Part shown: one piece after another, positions 16,288 through 24,267 of the stretch
How positions within the stretch are numbered: the first letter of the stretch is position 1
Layout: every line of letters starts with the position of its first letter
Source of the DNA: Bacteroides sp.
GTDB taxonomy: Bacteria; Bacteroidota; Bacteroidia; Bacteroidales; Muribaculaceae
Reading direction: 5' to 3'
Assembly: GCA_014801225.1 (NCBI GenBank)
Contig: JAAVEO010000042.1
Coordinates: forward strand, 1-41,610
DNA: 41,610 nt
The notes under the pieces: model-generated
Told to the model about the DNA's origin: nothing
Seen by the model: the letters and a program-made list of their open reading frames with translations, nothing else
The model's database searches: none
Made by a program: the position numbers and the translations under genes

Positions 16288-16827
16288 TTACTCAGCTGCC
16301 TGCTCCTCAGTAGCTTCAGTCTCAGCCTCAAGAGCCTCCTTAGCGGCTGCCTCCTCGGCTGCAAGTTTCTCAGCTTTCTTCTTAGCTACGCTCTCAGCTT
16401 TTGCTTTGTTTTTCTCAGCCTCAGCCTCAAGACGAGCTTTGGCATCTGCTGCAGCTGCTGCATCCTTCTGAGCCTTAGCGGCATCTGCCACTTTGGTACG
16501 GTCTGCCTTCCAGGCATCGAAACGACGCTGAGCCTCAGCCTCGTCAAATGCGCCTTTCTTCACACCGCCGCGGAGGTGCTTCATAAGCATTACGCCCTCC
16601 TTGGAAAGGATTGTTCTTACTGTGTCTGTAGGCTGTGCACCTACCTCTACCCAATACAAAGCACGGTCGAAGTCCAAACTTATTGTAGCAGGATTAGTGT
16701 TCGGATTATAAGAACCTATCCTCTCAATAAATCTACCATCTCGTGGTGCCCTGCTATCGGCGATTACGATGGGATAATAAGCGTAGCTCTTGCGGCCATG
16801 ACGCTGTAATCTGATCTTGGTTGCCAT
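16288..16827 (-). CDS. rpsP: 30S ribosomal protein S16 with long Ala/Glu/Lys C-terminal tail
   Basis: 179 residues. Residues 1-85 are a canonical S16 ([49 protein letters not shown]). From about 95 on there is a low-complexity, charged, probably helical tail of about 85 residues rich in A, E and K. S16 elsewhere is about 80-100 residues; the tail is the known Bacteroidetes-type extension. The ribosomal part binds 16S rRNA and is needed for 30S assembly. Single gene from the promoter at 16914-16945. An imperfect short stem (16265-16276) lies after the stop, but has no good T-run. Confidence 0.96.
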   Translation of the reverse strand: MATKIRLQRHGRKSYAYYPIVIADSRAPRDGRFIERIGSYNPNTNPATISLDFDRALYWVEVGAQPTDTVRTILSKEGVMLMKHLRGGVKKGAFDEAEAQRRFDAWKADRTKVADAAKAQKDAAAAADAKARLEAEAEKNKAKAESVAKKKAEKLAAEEAAAKEALEAETEATEEQAAE

Positions 16828-16913
16828 TAACTTGCCGGTTGATTTGTTGTTGGTTATTATTTTTTGTAATTCCTTCTTGACTCTTTTGTAGAGACGTTGC
16901 CGGAATTGCGGTG

Positions 16914-16945
16914 CAAAGTTAGAGCTTTTATTTTATTCCACCAAA
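16914..16945 (-). promoter_or_regulatory. Promoter of rpsP
   Basis: Minus strand TTTG (16942-16945), 20-nt spacer, TAACTTTG (16914-16921) followed by C; about 87 bp before the ATG. Confidence 0.85.
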
Positions 16946-17022
16946 TATTCCGACTTTTTTTTCTCTTTTCCCCATTCTTTTCATACTGTTTTTATTTCCC
17001 AAGATGCTTTGCCTTCCATGAA

Positions 17023-17054
17023 TTTCTCTATTTCATAATTATTTTCTATCTTTG
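17023..17054 (+). promoter_or_regulatory. Promoter of the HU-like two-gene operon
   Basis: TATCTTTG (17047-17054, followed by T) fits the -7 consensus. TTTC (17023-17026), one base from TTTG, sits exactly 20 nt upstream. Confidence 0.6.
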
Positions 17055-17128
17055 TCGGTCTAACTGCCCCTGTTTATTCTTCTTTATGATGAAAATTCAT
17101 GGGGCCGGCGAGAACTCTACCTTATATT

Positions 17129-17428
17129 ATGGAATATTCTACTTTGTCCCGCATTCTGGCGGACCGTCTAAATACTTCTTCTCAGGAAGTCGACTCTCTC
17201 TGCGATTGTCTCGGCAATGTGCTCGGAGAGACCGGAGCCGAACTCGATTCTGTTGCTATCCCCGCTTTCGGTTCTTTTGAGCCGAAGCGGCGTGTAGAGC
17301 GCATTGCTGTCAATCCGGCCTCCGGCAAGAGGATGCTCTATCCTCCTAAGGTGGTCATGACATTCAGAGCTTCCTCTCTGCTTAAGACCAAAGTAAGGGA
17401 TTCTTCCGGGAAAGGAGGTGAGAGATGA
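17129..17428 (+). CDS. HU/IHF-family DNA-binding protein
   Basis: 99 residues from the ATG at 17129. An ATG ten codons earlier (17099) is in frame but adds residues not seen in HU proteins. Helical dimerisation part about 1-45, then the beta-arm region with FGSFEPKRRVERI and NPASGKRMLYPP, which corresponds to the RNPxTG arm tip that inserts proline into the minor groove. Small basic nucleoid proteins of this family bend DNA. The stop codon overlaps the start of the next gene (ATGA), so the two are translationally coupled. This suggests that this HU forms a heterodimer with the membrane-bound HU domain encoded next, or supports it. Confidence 0.9.
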   Translation: MEYSTLSRILADRLNTSSQEVDSLCDCLGNVLGETGAELDSVAIPAFGSFEPKRRVERIAVNPASGKRMLYPPKVVMTFRASSLLKTKVRDSSGKGGER

Positions 17429-18585
17429 ATGAGAAACTTACTCTTCCCGTTTTGGTGAGGCTTATGTCCGAGATGAGTGGACGTTCGCGTCGTCAATGTG
17501 AAGAATTTATCCGCGAGCTCTTTTCCGTCCTTTCTGACACACTTGGAGCCGGAGAGGATGTTAAGGTACGTGGAATCGGTACATTTCGGATCATAGATGT
17601 CGAGGAGCGAAAGAGTGTGAGTGTTGCCACAGGGCAGGAATTTATTATTGCAGGTCATAAGAAAGTTGCTTTCACTCCGGATGCCGGATTGGCAGATGCC
17701 GTAAATCAATCTTTTGCTATGTTTTCTCCGGTGGAAGTGGCTGATTCTGTCGACGATGAAGTACTTTCCGTCGATACTCCCCATGATTTCGATGAGGAGC
17801 TTGATTTGGATTATGACGCTGAAACTGAGGATTGTTGCGTAATTGAGGAAACGCAAATATCCGGCGAGTCAGCATCGAGTGAGAATGATTACGGCAACGC
17901 CGGCTTCTCTTCCACTTCCCTTGATTCGGTTGAATACGTGCTTGAAGAGGATGATACTCCTGCAATCATTGAAAATACTCCGGATAATGATGAATCCGAG
18001 GCGCGGAAAGATGAAGAGAAGCAAAGCGGTTTTCGTAGATGTAAATTCTGTTGGGGTATGCTTGTGGGATTCGTAGCTGCCTTGCTGCTTGTAGGAGTGG
18101 CTTATTTGATTAAGGAATATTCGGCTCCGAGAAAGCAAGAGATTGTAGTGCAACTGAAAGAGGGAAAAACAAATGAAAATCGCCGGAAGCTTGATTCGTT
18201 AGTCAACGCACGAGCCGACCGTATGGCTGATTCGATAGCTCGCCTTCGTTCCGACAGCTTGCGGGTTGCCTCCGTAGAGAGGCCGAGTGCCGAAGAGGTG
18301 GATACACATCCGTCTGACATGAAGACGATCACTCCCGTGGAAGATGTCATAACTACTACACGATACCTCACCACTGTAGCACGCGAACACTACGGCAACG
18401 ATGCATTCTGGTCATATATATATGAAGAGAACAAATCGTTTCTCGGTCATCCCGATCGCATTCGTCCGGGTACTAAAATCATAGTTCCTCCGTTATCTAA
18501 ATATGGGGTGAATCCCAAGAATCCCGACGATATCAAGAAGGCTAAACGGAAAGGTGTGGAGATTTACTCCCGCTATCGCAAGTGA
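17425..18585 (+). CDS. HU domain - transmembrane helix - LysM fusion protein
   Basis: 386 residues. Residues 1-100 are an HU/IHF-like DNA-binding domain (GRSRRQCEEFIRELF, VRGIGTFRI, ATGQEF in place of the usual NPxTG arm). Residues 101-200 are a strongly acidic, probably disordered linker. A basic patch (203-207) precedes one membrane helix (about 209-229), predicting N-in/C-out topology. A charged segment (235-285) leads to a LysM domain (about 312-360; LTTVAREHYGNDAFWSYIYEEN and IRPGTKIIVP). The layout places a DNA-binding domain in the cytoplasm and a peptidoglycan-binding domain in the periplasm of one protein, a possible nucleoid-to-wall tether. It overlaps the upstream HU gene by 4 bp. 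No terminator is seen after it. Confidence 0.88.
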   Translation: MNEKLTLPVLVRLMSEMSGRSRRQCEEFIRELFSVLSDTLGAGEDVKVRGIGTFRIIDVEERKSVSVATGQEFIIAGHKKVAFTPDAGLADAVNQSFAMFSPVEVADSVDDEVLSVDTPHDFDEELDLDYDAETEDCCVIEETQISGESASSENDYGNAGFSSTSLDSVEYVLEEDDTPAIIENTPDNDESEARKDEEKQSGFRRCKFCWGMLVGFVAALLLVGVAYLIKEYSAPRKQEIVVQLKEGKTNENRRKLDSLVNARADRMADSIARLRSDSLRVASVERPSAEEVDTHPSDMKTITPVEDVITTTRYLTTVAREHYGNDAFWSYIYEENKSFLGHPDRIRPGTKIIVPPLSKYGVNPKNPDDIKKAKRKGVEIYSRYRK

Positions 18586-18588
18586 AAA

Positions 18589-18620
18589 ATTGCGGGAGTC
18601 GGCAAAAATTTGTAATTTTG
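18589..18620 (+). promoter_or_regulatory. Promoter of the hydrogenase operon
   Basis: TAATTTTG (18613-18620, followed by C) with ATTG, one base off TTTG, at exactly 20 nt upstream (18589-18592). It starts 4 bp after the preceding stop and lies 40 bp before the hydrogenase ATG. Confidence 0.65.
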
Positions 18621-18659
18621 CACCAACTAACCTATCATAATACAGATAACATTTGAATA

Positions 18660-20132
18660 ATGGCAATCAAGAATAATGTCATGATCGTGCGCCAGCGTCT
18701 TCTCAAAGAAATGGTGAAGCTCTGGAGCGAGAATTCATTGATTGAAGAAATTGACCGCTTGCCGATCAAGCTTAGCCCCAAGCGTTCCAATCATTTCGGA
18801 CGCTGTTGCGTGCATAAGGAGCGTGCTGTGTGGCGCTACAAGTCTCTCCCTCTTCTCGGTCTCGATATGACCGATGAGACCGATGAACTCACTCCTCTTT
18901 CCGAGTATGCCAAGAAAGCTCTTGAAAGAGATCTCTCTTCGGATATTAAAGAGAATATAATGTGCGTTATCGATGAGGCTTGTTCCTCATGCGTACAGAC
19001 CAACTATGAAGTGACTAATCTTTGCCGTGGATGTGTGGCCCGCAGTTGTATGTCCAACTGTCCCAAAAACGCTATCTCTATCGATAGCACTACAGGCAAA
19101 GCCAAGATTAATCACGATACATGCGTAAGTTGCGGCATCTGTCGTGACAGCTGCCCCTACCATGCAATCGTGTATATCCCCGTTCCCTGCGAGGAGGCTT
19201 GCCCTGTGAAGGCTATCTCCAAGGATGAATATGGTGTGGAGCATATCGATGAGTCGAAATGTATATATTGCGGAAAGTGTATGAATTCCTGTCCCTTCGG
19301 AGCTATCTTCGAGATTTCGCAGGTGTTTGATGTGCTCAATGCAATCCGTAAAGGCAAGAAGGTTGTGGCTATGGTGGCCCCGGCCGTCCTCAGCCAATTC
19401 AAGGCAGCGAAGGAACATGTCTACGGAGCCTTCAAGAAGGTAGGGTTCTTTGACGTCCTCGAGGTGGCGCAGGGTGCGATGGATACAGTCACCAATGAGG
19501 GACACGAGCTTCTTGAGAAGCTTGATGAAGGTCAGGCATTCATGACCACATCCTGCTGCCCGGCCTATATCGAATTGGTCGACAAGCATATTCCCGATAT
19601 GAAGCCTTACGTTTCCTCTACAGGATCTCCTATGTATTACACAGCCCGCATTGTCAAGGAGAAATATCCTGATGTCGAAGTGGTATTCGTAGGTCCTTGT
19701 GTAGCCAAACGTAAAGAGGCCCGCCGAGATGAAAAGGTTGACTATGTGATGACATTCGAAGAGATCAACAGTGTGTTCGGCGGATATGGTATCGAGCTGG
19801 AACAGACTGATCCCTACGAGATGGCGTTTACAGCGGTAAAAGAGGCTCACGGCTTCGCAGCCACCGGTGGAGTGGCAGGTGCGGTGAAAGCCTATCTGAA
19901 ACTCGACACTGAGCGACTCAAAGAGATAAATGCCCTTCAGATAGCCAATCTCGACAAGAAAAATATCGCAATGCTCGGAGCTTATGCCCGCACCGGAAAA
20001 GCTCCCGGCCGCTTCATCGAAGTGATGGCTTGTGAAGGCGGATGTATCACAGGCCCCGCATCGGCAGTCCCCACGCGTGAGGCCAAGATGCAATTCAACA
20101 AAAATATTTCTAAAGAAGAGAAAACATATTGA
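18660..20132 (+). CDS. Monomeric [FeFe] hydrogenase, group B-like
   Basis: 490 residues. The N-half carries many cysteines: a C122/C125/C130/C134 cluster motif, then two ferredoxin-type CxxCxxCxxxCP motifs (155-165 and 201-211) plus C177/C181. The C-half is the H-cluster domain: L1 TTSCCPAY (Cys299 proton relay, Cys300 ligand), L2 GPCVAK (Cys347) and L3 EVMACEGGC (Cys458, Cys462). SCCPA with Y instead of W, and GPC instead of MPC, are the features I associate with group B enzymes of Bacteroidales and Clostridia. Cytoplasmic; expected to reoxidise ferredoxin by making H2 in fermentation, though direction cannot be read. First gene of the operon with the maturases; its stop overlaps the hydE start (TTGA). 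Confidence 0.93.
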   Translation: MAIKNNVMIVRQRLLKEMVKLWSENSLIEEIDRLPIKLSPKRSNHFGRCCVHKERAVWRYKSLPLLGLDMTDETDELTPLSEYAKKALERDLSSDIKENIMCVIDEACSSCVQTNYEVTNLCRGCVARSCMSNCPKNAISIDSTTGKAKINHDTCVSCGICRDSCPYHAIVYIPVPCEEACPVKAISKDEYGVEHIDESKCIYCGKCMNSCPFGAIFEISQVFDVLNAIRKGKKVVAMVAPAVLSQFKAAKEHVYGAFKKVGFFDVLEVAQGAMDTVTNEGHELLEKLDEGQAFMTTSCCPAYIELVDKHIPDMKPYVSSTGSPMYYTARIVKEKYPDVEVVFVGPCVAKRKEARRDEKVDYVMTFEEINSVFGGYGIELEQTDPYEMAFTAVKEAHGFAATGGVAGAVKAYLKLDTERLKEINALQIANLDKKNIAMLGAYARTGKAPGRFIEVMACEGGCITGPASAVPTREAKMQFNKNISKEEKTY

Positions 20133-21184
20133 ATAGTTTTCGTGAAACAATAGAACGTCTGGAAAAGGAGCATCGCCTGCAGAAAAATGAGTATGCGATG
20201 CTCCTTTCTCCTGAATTGCCGGAGAAAGATGCGGATATGCTCCGTGCCAGGGCCCGCGCTTTGACCGATAGACATTTCGGTAATAAGGTATATATACGCG
20301 GCTTGGTGGAAGTGACCAATGTTTGTCGTAATAATTGCTACTATTGCGGACTTCGGCGCGACAATCGTTCGCTGCATAGATACACACTCTCTCCCGAAAT
20401 AATCGAACAATGTTGCAGGAGAGGATATGCAGCCGGATTTCGTACATTTGTATTGCAAGGAGGGGAGAATCCGGCATTTTCGCGCGATGTGGTGGTTGAG
20501 ACTGTACGGAAGATCTTATCCTCTTGTCCTGACTCTGCCGTGACACTCTCACTCGGAGAATGGGACGATGCTTCCTACGCCGCTTTTAAAGAGGCGGGTG
20601 CCTCCCGGTATCTCCTCCGGCATGAGACGTATAATCCGGACCATTATTCCCGTCTTCATCCTGAGGATATGAGTCTGTCAAATCGTCTGCGTTGTCTTGA
20701 CACCCTTAAGCGCTTGGGGTATCAGACAGGGACCGGCATAATGGTAGGTTCCCCATTCCAGACAATTGACGATATTACCGAAGACTTGCTCTATATAGAG
20801 CGGCTTCAGCCGGAGATGATAGGTATCGGGCCGTTCATCCCTAACAGCGCGACTCCGTTTGCCCCCTTCGCGGCGGGTAGCGTAGATTTTACCACCCGAT
20901 TGATTTCTATTTTACGCCTCATGCGTCCTTCAGCCAATATACCCTCCACTACAGCACTCGCCACCGTAAGCCCCGGCGGTCGGAATGCCGGATTGTTGGC
21001 AGGTGCCAATGTGGTTATGCCGAATCTTTCCCCTCGTGATTTGCGGAAAGATTATTCCCTCTATGATAACAAGGCTGCCACAGGTGCCGAAGCCGCCGAA
21101 GGGATAGCGCTGCTTGCAAAAGAGATAGCTGAAATAGGATTGGAGATTTCAAAAGAGAAAGGAGACTATGAACACAAATTATAA
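20129..21184 (+). CDS. hydE: [FeFe] hydrogenase maturase HydE, radical SAM
   Basis: 351 residues, full length. Starts with TTG at 20129, overlapping the hydrogenase stop in TTGA. The next ATG is 23 codons inside and would cut the conserved N-terminal helix (ETIERLEKEH). The radical SAM CX3CX2C motif is Cys66-Cys70-Cys73 (VCRNNCYYCGLR). Other family features are VLQGGENP and the barrel ending in ATVSPGGRNAGLLAGANVV. HydE processes the Fe(CO)2(CN)Cys precursor toward the [2Fe] subcluster. The end overlaps hydG by 17 bp. Confidence 0.94.
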   Translation: MNSFRETIERLEKEHRLQKNEYAMLLSPELPEKDADMLRARARALTDRHFGNKVYIRGLVEVTNVCRNNCYYCGLRRDNRSLHRYTLSPEIIEQCCRRGYAAGFRTFVLQGGENPAFSRDVVVETVRKILSSCPDSAVTLSLGEWDDASYAAFKEAGASRYLLRHETYNPDHYSRLHPEDMSLSNRLRCLDTLKRLGYQTGTGIMVGSPFQTIDDITEDLLYIERLQPEMIGIGPFIPNSATPFAPFAAGSVDFTTRLISILRLMRPSANIPSTTALATVSPGGRNAGLLAGANVVMPNLSPRDLRKDYSLYDNKAATGAEAAEGIALLAKEIAEIGLEISKEKGDYEHKL

Positions 21185-22595
21185 TCCCGAATCCGGAAAA
21201 GCCGGAGAATTTATTTGCCACCAAGAGATTCTCGACAGTATCGCATTTGCCAAAGAGAAATCTGCCGACAAGGAATATATATCTTCCCTCATAGAAAAGG
21301 CGAGGGAGTGTAAGGGCCTCAGCCATAAGGAGGCCGCCGCGCTTCTCGAATGTGATGACCCTGAATTGGTAAGTCGTATGTTTGAGGTAGCTCGTGAAAT
21401 AAAGGAGAAATTCTATGGCAACCGTATCGTGATGTTCGCACCGCTCTATTTGTCGAATTATTGTGTCAACGGTTGTGTATATTGTCCTTATCATTTCAAG
21501 AATAAGACTATCCCTCGTCGTAAACTCACTCAAGAGGAGATTCGTCGTGAGGTGACGGCCCTGCAGGATATGGGGCATAAACGTCTCGCTCTCGAGGCCG
21601 GCGAAGACCCTCGTAATAACCCTCTTGAATATATATTGGAATCGATTAAGACAATCTATTCCACACATCATCGCAACGGTGCCATACGCAGGGTGAATGT
21701 CAATATCGCTGCTACAACGGTAGAGAATTACCGTCGGCTCCGTGATGCGGGAATCGGAACTTATATCCTTTTCCAGGAGACATATCATAAGGAAAATTAC
21801 GAGGCCTTGCATCCTACCGGACCGAAAAGCAACTACGCTTACCATACGGAAGCCATGGATCGGGCTATGGAAGCCGGTATTGATGATGTGGGACTCGGTG
21901 TGCTCTATGGCCTCAATACTTATCTTTATGATTTTATCGGCATTCTCATGCATGCCGAGCATCTTGAGGCACGTTTCGGGGTAGGCCCTCATACTATAAG
22001 TGTACCCCGTATCTGTCCTGCCGACGATATTAATAAGGAGGATTTCCCGGATGCTATTTCCGACGAACTTTTCTGCCGTATTGTGGCGGTACTCCGTTTG
22101 GCGGTGCCCTATACCGGACTAATTGTCTCCACTCGCGAATCAGCGGCTACCCGTGCAAAAGTGCTTGAACTCGGAGTCTCTCAGCTCAGTGGAGGTTCGC
22201 GCACTTCAGTAGGAGGTTACGCCGAAGGAGAAGAGGATGCGGAGGATTCAGCCCAATTCGATGTCTCCGACCGTCGCACACTTGACCAGGTGGTAAGCTG
22301 GCTTCTTGACACAGGACATATCCCGAGTTTCTGCACCGCCTGTTATCGCGAGGGACGCACCGGCGACCGCTTCATGCAACTTGTCAAGAGCGGAAATATC
22401 GCCAACTGCTGCGCTCCCAATGCTCTCATGACTCTAAAGGAATATCTTGAAGACTACGCTTCTCCCGAAGTGAAAGCGAAAGGGGAGGCTCTCATAGCAA
22501 AAGAAACAGAAAAACTTACCCATGCTAAAGTGAAAGCCATCACTCTTGACAACCTCCGATTTATCTCGGAAGGTAAGCGTGACTTCCGCTTCTAA
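21168..22595 (+). CDS. hydG: [FeFe] hydrogenase maturase HydG, tyrosine lyase
   Basis: 475 residues, full length. The radical SAM motif is CX3CX2C in NYCVNGCVYCPYH (about residues 98-105). The C-terminal part has the second cluster motif CTACYREGRTG ... NCCAPNAL, i.e. C-X2-C-X22-C, which holds the auxiliary 5Fe cluster where CO and CN- from tyrosine are assembled into the Fe(CO)2(CN) synthon. It is preceded by AAAGGAG 3 bp before the ATG, a clear Shine-Dalgarno-like sequence that is rare in this window, and overlaps hydE by 17 bp. It resembles thiamine ThiH, but the C-terminal cluster motif and neighbours rule that out. Confidence 0.95.
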   Translation: MNTNYNPESGKAGEFICHQEILDSIAFAKEKSADKEYISSLIEKARECKGLSHKEAAALLECDDPELVSRMFEVAREIKEKFYGNRIVMFAPLYLSNYCVNGCVYCPYHFKNKTIPRRKLTQEEIRREVTALQDMGHKRLALEAGEDPRNNPLEYILESIKTIYSTHHRNGAIRRVNVNIAATTVENYRRLRDAGIGTYILFQETYHKENYEALHPTGPKSNYAYHTEAMDRAMEAGIDDVGLGVLYGLNTYLYDFIGILMHAEHLEARFGVGPHTISVPRICPADDINKEDFPDAISDELFCRIVAVLRLAVPYTGLIVSTRESAATRAKVLELGVSQLSGGSRTSVGGYAEGEEDAEDSAQFDVSDRRTLDQVVSWLLDTGHIPSFCTACYREGRTGDRFMQLVKSGNIANCCAPNALMTLKEYLEDYASPEVKAKGEALIAKETEKLTHAKVKAITLDNLRFISEGKRDFRF

Positions 22596-22636
22596 GCGCG
22601 AATCTTCAAATTCTGAAATATTTTGTCTTCTCACTT

Positions 22637-22665
22637 CGGGTCGCGCTTTTTCGCGACCCGATTTT
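22637..22665 (+). terminator. Hairpin terminator between hydG and hydF
   Basis: A perfect 9-bp GC stem (22637-22645 / 22652-22660) with a T-rich loop, followed by ATTTT. It would separate hydF from the rest or set a lower level for it. hydF starts 27 bp later and I see no clear new promoter. Confidence 0.75.
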
Positions 22666-22691
22666 AATAAATTCCTAAATAGCTAAGAAAA

Positions 22692-23825
22692 ATGATAGAT
22701 CGTCTTAACATAATAGTATTGGGGGCCTGCAACAGTGGCAAATCTTCCTTAATCAATCTGATTGCCGGTCAGAAAGTTTCACTTGTTGCCGACCATGCCG
22801 GCACCACTACCGACCCGGTCCGAAAAGTCATGGAAATGCCGGTGCTGGGGCCTGTCATGCTTGTCGATACCGCCGGATTCGACGATTCAGGTGTATTGGG
22901 CGAAGAGAGAGTATCACTTACGGAAAAAGCTCTCGAAGCTTCCGATATTGCTATCCTTCTTGTCGGGGAGAATCCCCCGGCTGAAAGCCATTGGCTAAAG
23001 ATATTGGAAGAACGAAAAATTCCTGTGGTGAAAGTGGTCAACAAGACTGATACCGGCCGGGATGTTCCCGCAGGTTGTATCGGCGTCTCCGCAATTAAAG
23101 GGGAGGGGAGATCTGCAATTCTCGAAGCCTTGTCCCGCGCTCTTCCCGCAGATTTCGGCGAACCGGATCTGCTTCGAGGACTTGTAAAGGCCGGCGATAA
23201 TGTGGTTCTCGTTATGCCGCAGGATCCTCAGGCTCCTAAGGGACGTCTCATTCTTCCGCAGGTGCAGACAATTCGTGCTCTCCTTGATAAAGGATGCAAT
23301 GCTGTCTGCACTACTCCCGACCGGCTCCCGGGCACTTTGAGAGCTCTTTCCTCCATCCCCGACTTGGTGATTACCGATTCACAGGTTTTCCGGCAGGTGA
23401 AGGATTCCCTTCCGGAAGAGTGTAGACTCACATCATTCTCCGTGCTGATGGCAGCCTTCAAGGGGGATATCGACTATTTCGCTGAAAGTGCTGCCGCTAT
23501 CTCAAATCTGAAAGATGGCGACCGAATACTGATTGCTGAAGCCTGTACGCACGCTCCGCAGACTGAAGATATCGGTAGAGTAAAGATTCCCGCTCTCCTT
23601 CGCAAGAAGACAGGGGCGAACTTGGAGATTGATATAGTATCCGGCAAAGACTTCCCCGACGATCTCACTCCATACGCACTCGTTATCCACTGCGGGGGAT
23701 GTATGTTCAATCGTCGCCTTGTGCTGAGTCGCGTCTCGCGCGCCCGCGCTCAGCATATCCCCATGACCAACTACGGCATTACCCTCGCTCATCTCAGCGG
23801 CCTTCTCCCATCCATCATCTGGTAG
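22692..23825 (+). CDS. hydF: [FeFe] hydrogenase maturation GTPase HydF
   Basis: 377 residues, full length. GTPase domain about 1-165: P-loop GACNSGKS (11-18), G2 threonines in AGTTTDP, G3 DTAG (59-62), G4 NKTD. A dimerisation domain follows. The C-terminal cluster-binding domain has CTHAP and, about 50 residues later, HCGGCMFNRR, matching the CxH...HCxxC ligand pattern of HydF's [4Fe-4S] site. HydF is the scaffold on which the products of HydG and HydE are put together before transfer to the hydrogenase. It completes the maturation set, so the hydrogenase here should be functional. Confidence 0.95.
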   Translation: MIDRLNIIVLGACNSGKSSLINLIAGQKVSLVADHAGTTTDPVRKVMEMPVLGPVMLVDTAGFDDSGVLGEERVSLTEKALEASDIAILLVGENPPAESHWLKILEERKIPVVKVVNKTDTGRDVPAGCIGVSAIKGEGRSAILEALSRALPADFGEPDLLRGLVKAGDNVVLVMPQDPQAPKGRLILPQVQTIRALLDKGCNAVCTTPDRLPGTLRALSSIPDLVITDSQVFRQVKDSLPEECRLTSFSVLMAAFKGDIDYFAESAAAISNLKDGDRILIAEACTHAPQTEDIGRVKIPALLRKKTGANLEIDIVSGKDFPDDLTPYALVIHCGGCMFNRRLVLSRVSRARAQHIPMTNYGITLAHLSGLLPSIIW

Positions 23826-23831
23826 AAGCCG

Positions 23832-23869
23832 GCTAAAGCTTGGTTCTGTGGCCAAGCTTTAGCTTTGCA
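23832..23869. repeat. Dispersed 30-bp hairpin repeat, copy 2 (also hydF terminator candidate)
   Basis: 23840-23869 matches 15894-15923 (28 of 30). Here the flanks add a perfect 12-bp stem, 23832-23843 / 23852-23863, with loop TTCTGTGG, 6 bp after the hydF stop codon. It may terminate hydF, though a T-run is missing. Confidence 0.7.
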
Positions 23870-23882
23870 AATATGTAAAAGC

Positions 23883-23915
23883 AAAAATAAAAGGCCTCGC
23901 AAAAGCGAAGCCTTT
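23883..23915 (-). terminator. Terminator of tRNA-Cys
   Basis: Stem 23890-23900 / 23905-23915 with one internal mismatch; on the minus strand it is followed by T residues (plus-strand A at 23883-23887). It lies 12 bp after the tRNA 3' end. Confidence 0.75.
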
Positions 23916-23927
23916 CATTATTTTCAG

Positions 23928-23998
23928 AGGTTCCAACCAGATTCGAACTGGTGTGAACGGTTTTGCAGACCGGTACCTAACCACTCGGACATGGAACC
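23928..23998 (-). tRNA. tRNA-Cys (anticodon GCA)
   Basis: 71 nt, no encoded CCA. Acceptor GGTTCCA/TGGAACC, anticodon loop CTGCAAA giving GCA, T-arm AGTTCGAATCT, and discriminator U73, which is the classical cysteine identity base. Confidence 0.95.
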
Positions 23999-24033
23999 TT
24001 ATTTTTTGCAACCCTTATCTCTCGATTGCGATG

Positions 24034-24065
24034 CAAAATTACTGCTTTTCTCCGACTCTACCAAA
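24034..24065 (-). promoter_or_regulatory. Promoter of tRNA-Cys
   Basis: Minus strand TTTG (24062-24065), 20-nt spacer, TAATTTTG (24034-24041) followed by C; 36 bp before the tRNA 5' end. Confidence 0.85.
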
Positions 24066-24213
24066 TTTTTTCGCCAAAATTTTTCAATAAAATTTCCTCC
24101 CTCCTTCCCATATACCCTCCAATCCTCTCATTTCTAAGCAAATACCCATCCTGACTCTCAATTCCTCCTTCACCCTTCAAGTATTGTTACTTATAGATTT
24201 CACATGAAAATAG

Positions 24214-24236
24214 CGCATCGGGTCCGGCCCGATGCG
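24214..24236 (-). terminator. Terminator of the C10 protease gene
   Basis: A perfect 9-bp stem (24214-24222 / 24228-24236) followed on the minus strand by TATTTTC, 31 bp after the stop. Confidence 0.75.
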
Positions 24237-24267
24237 ATATTTTATAAAGGATTAATTCTAAGAGGGA

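Noticed and set aside
18987..20552. 521-codon frame antisense to the hydrogenase and hydE
   Set aside because: It crosses two certain genes, has no recognisable domain, and the Cys/His richness comes from the complementary strand.
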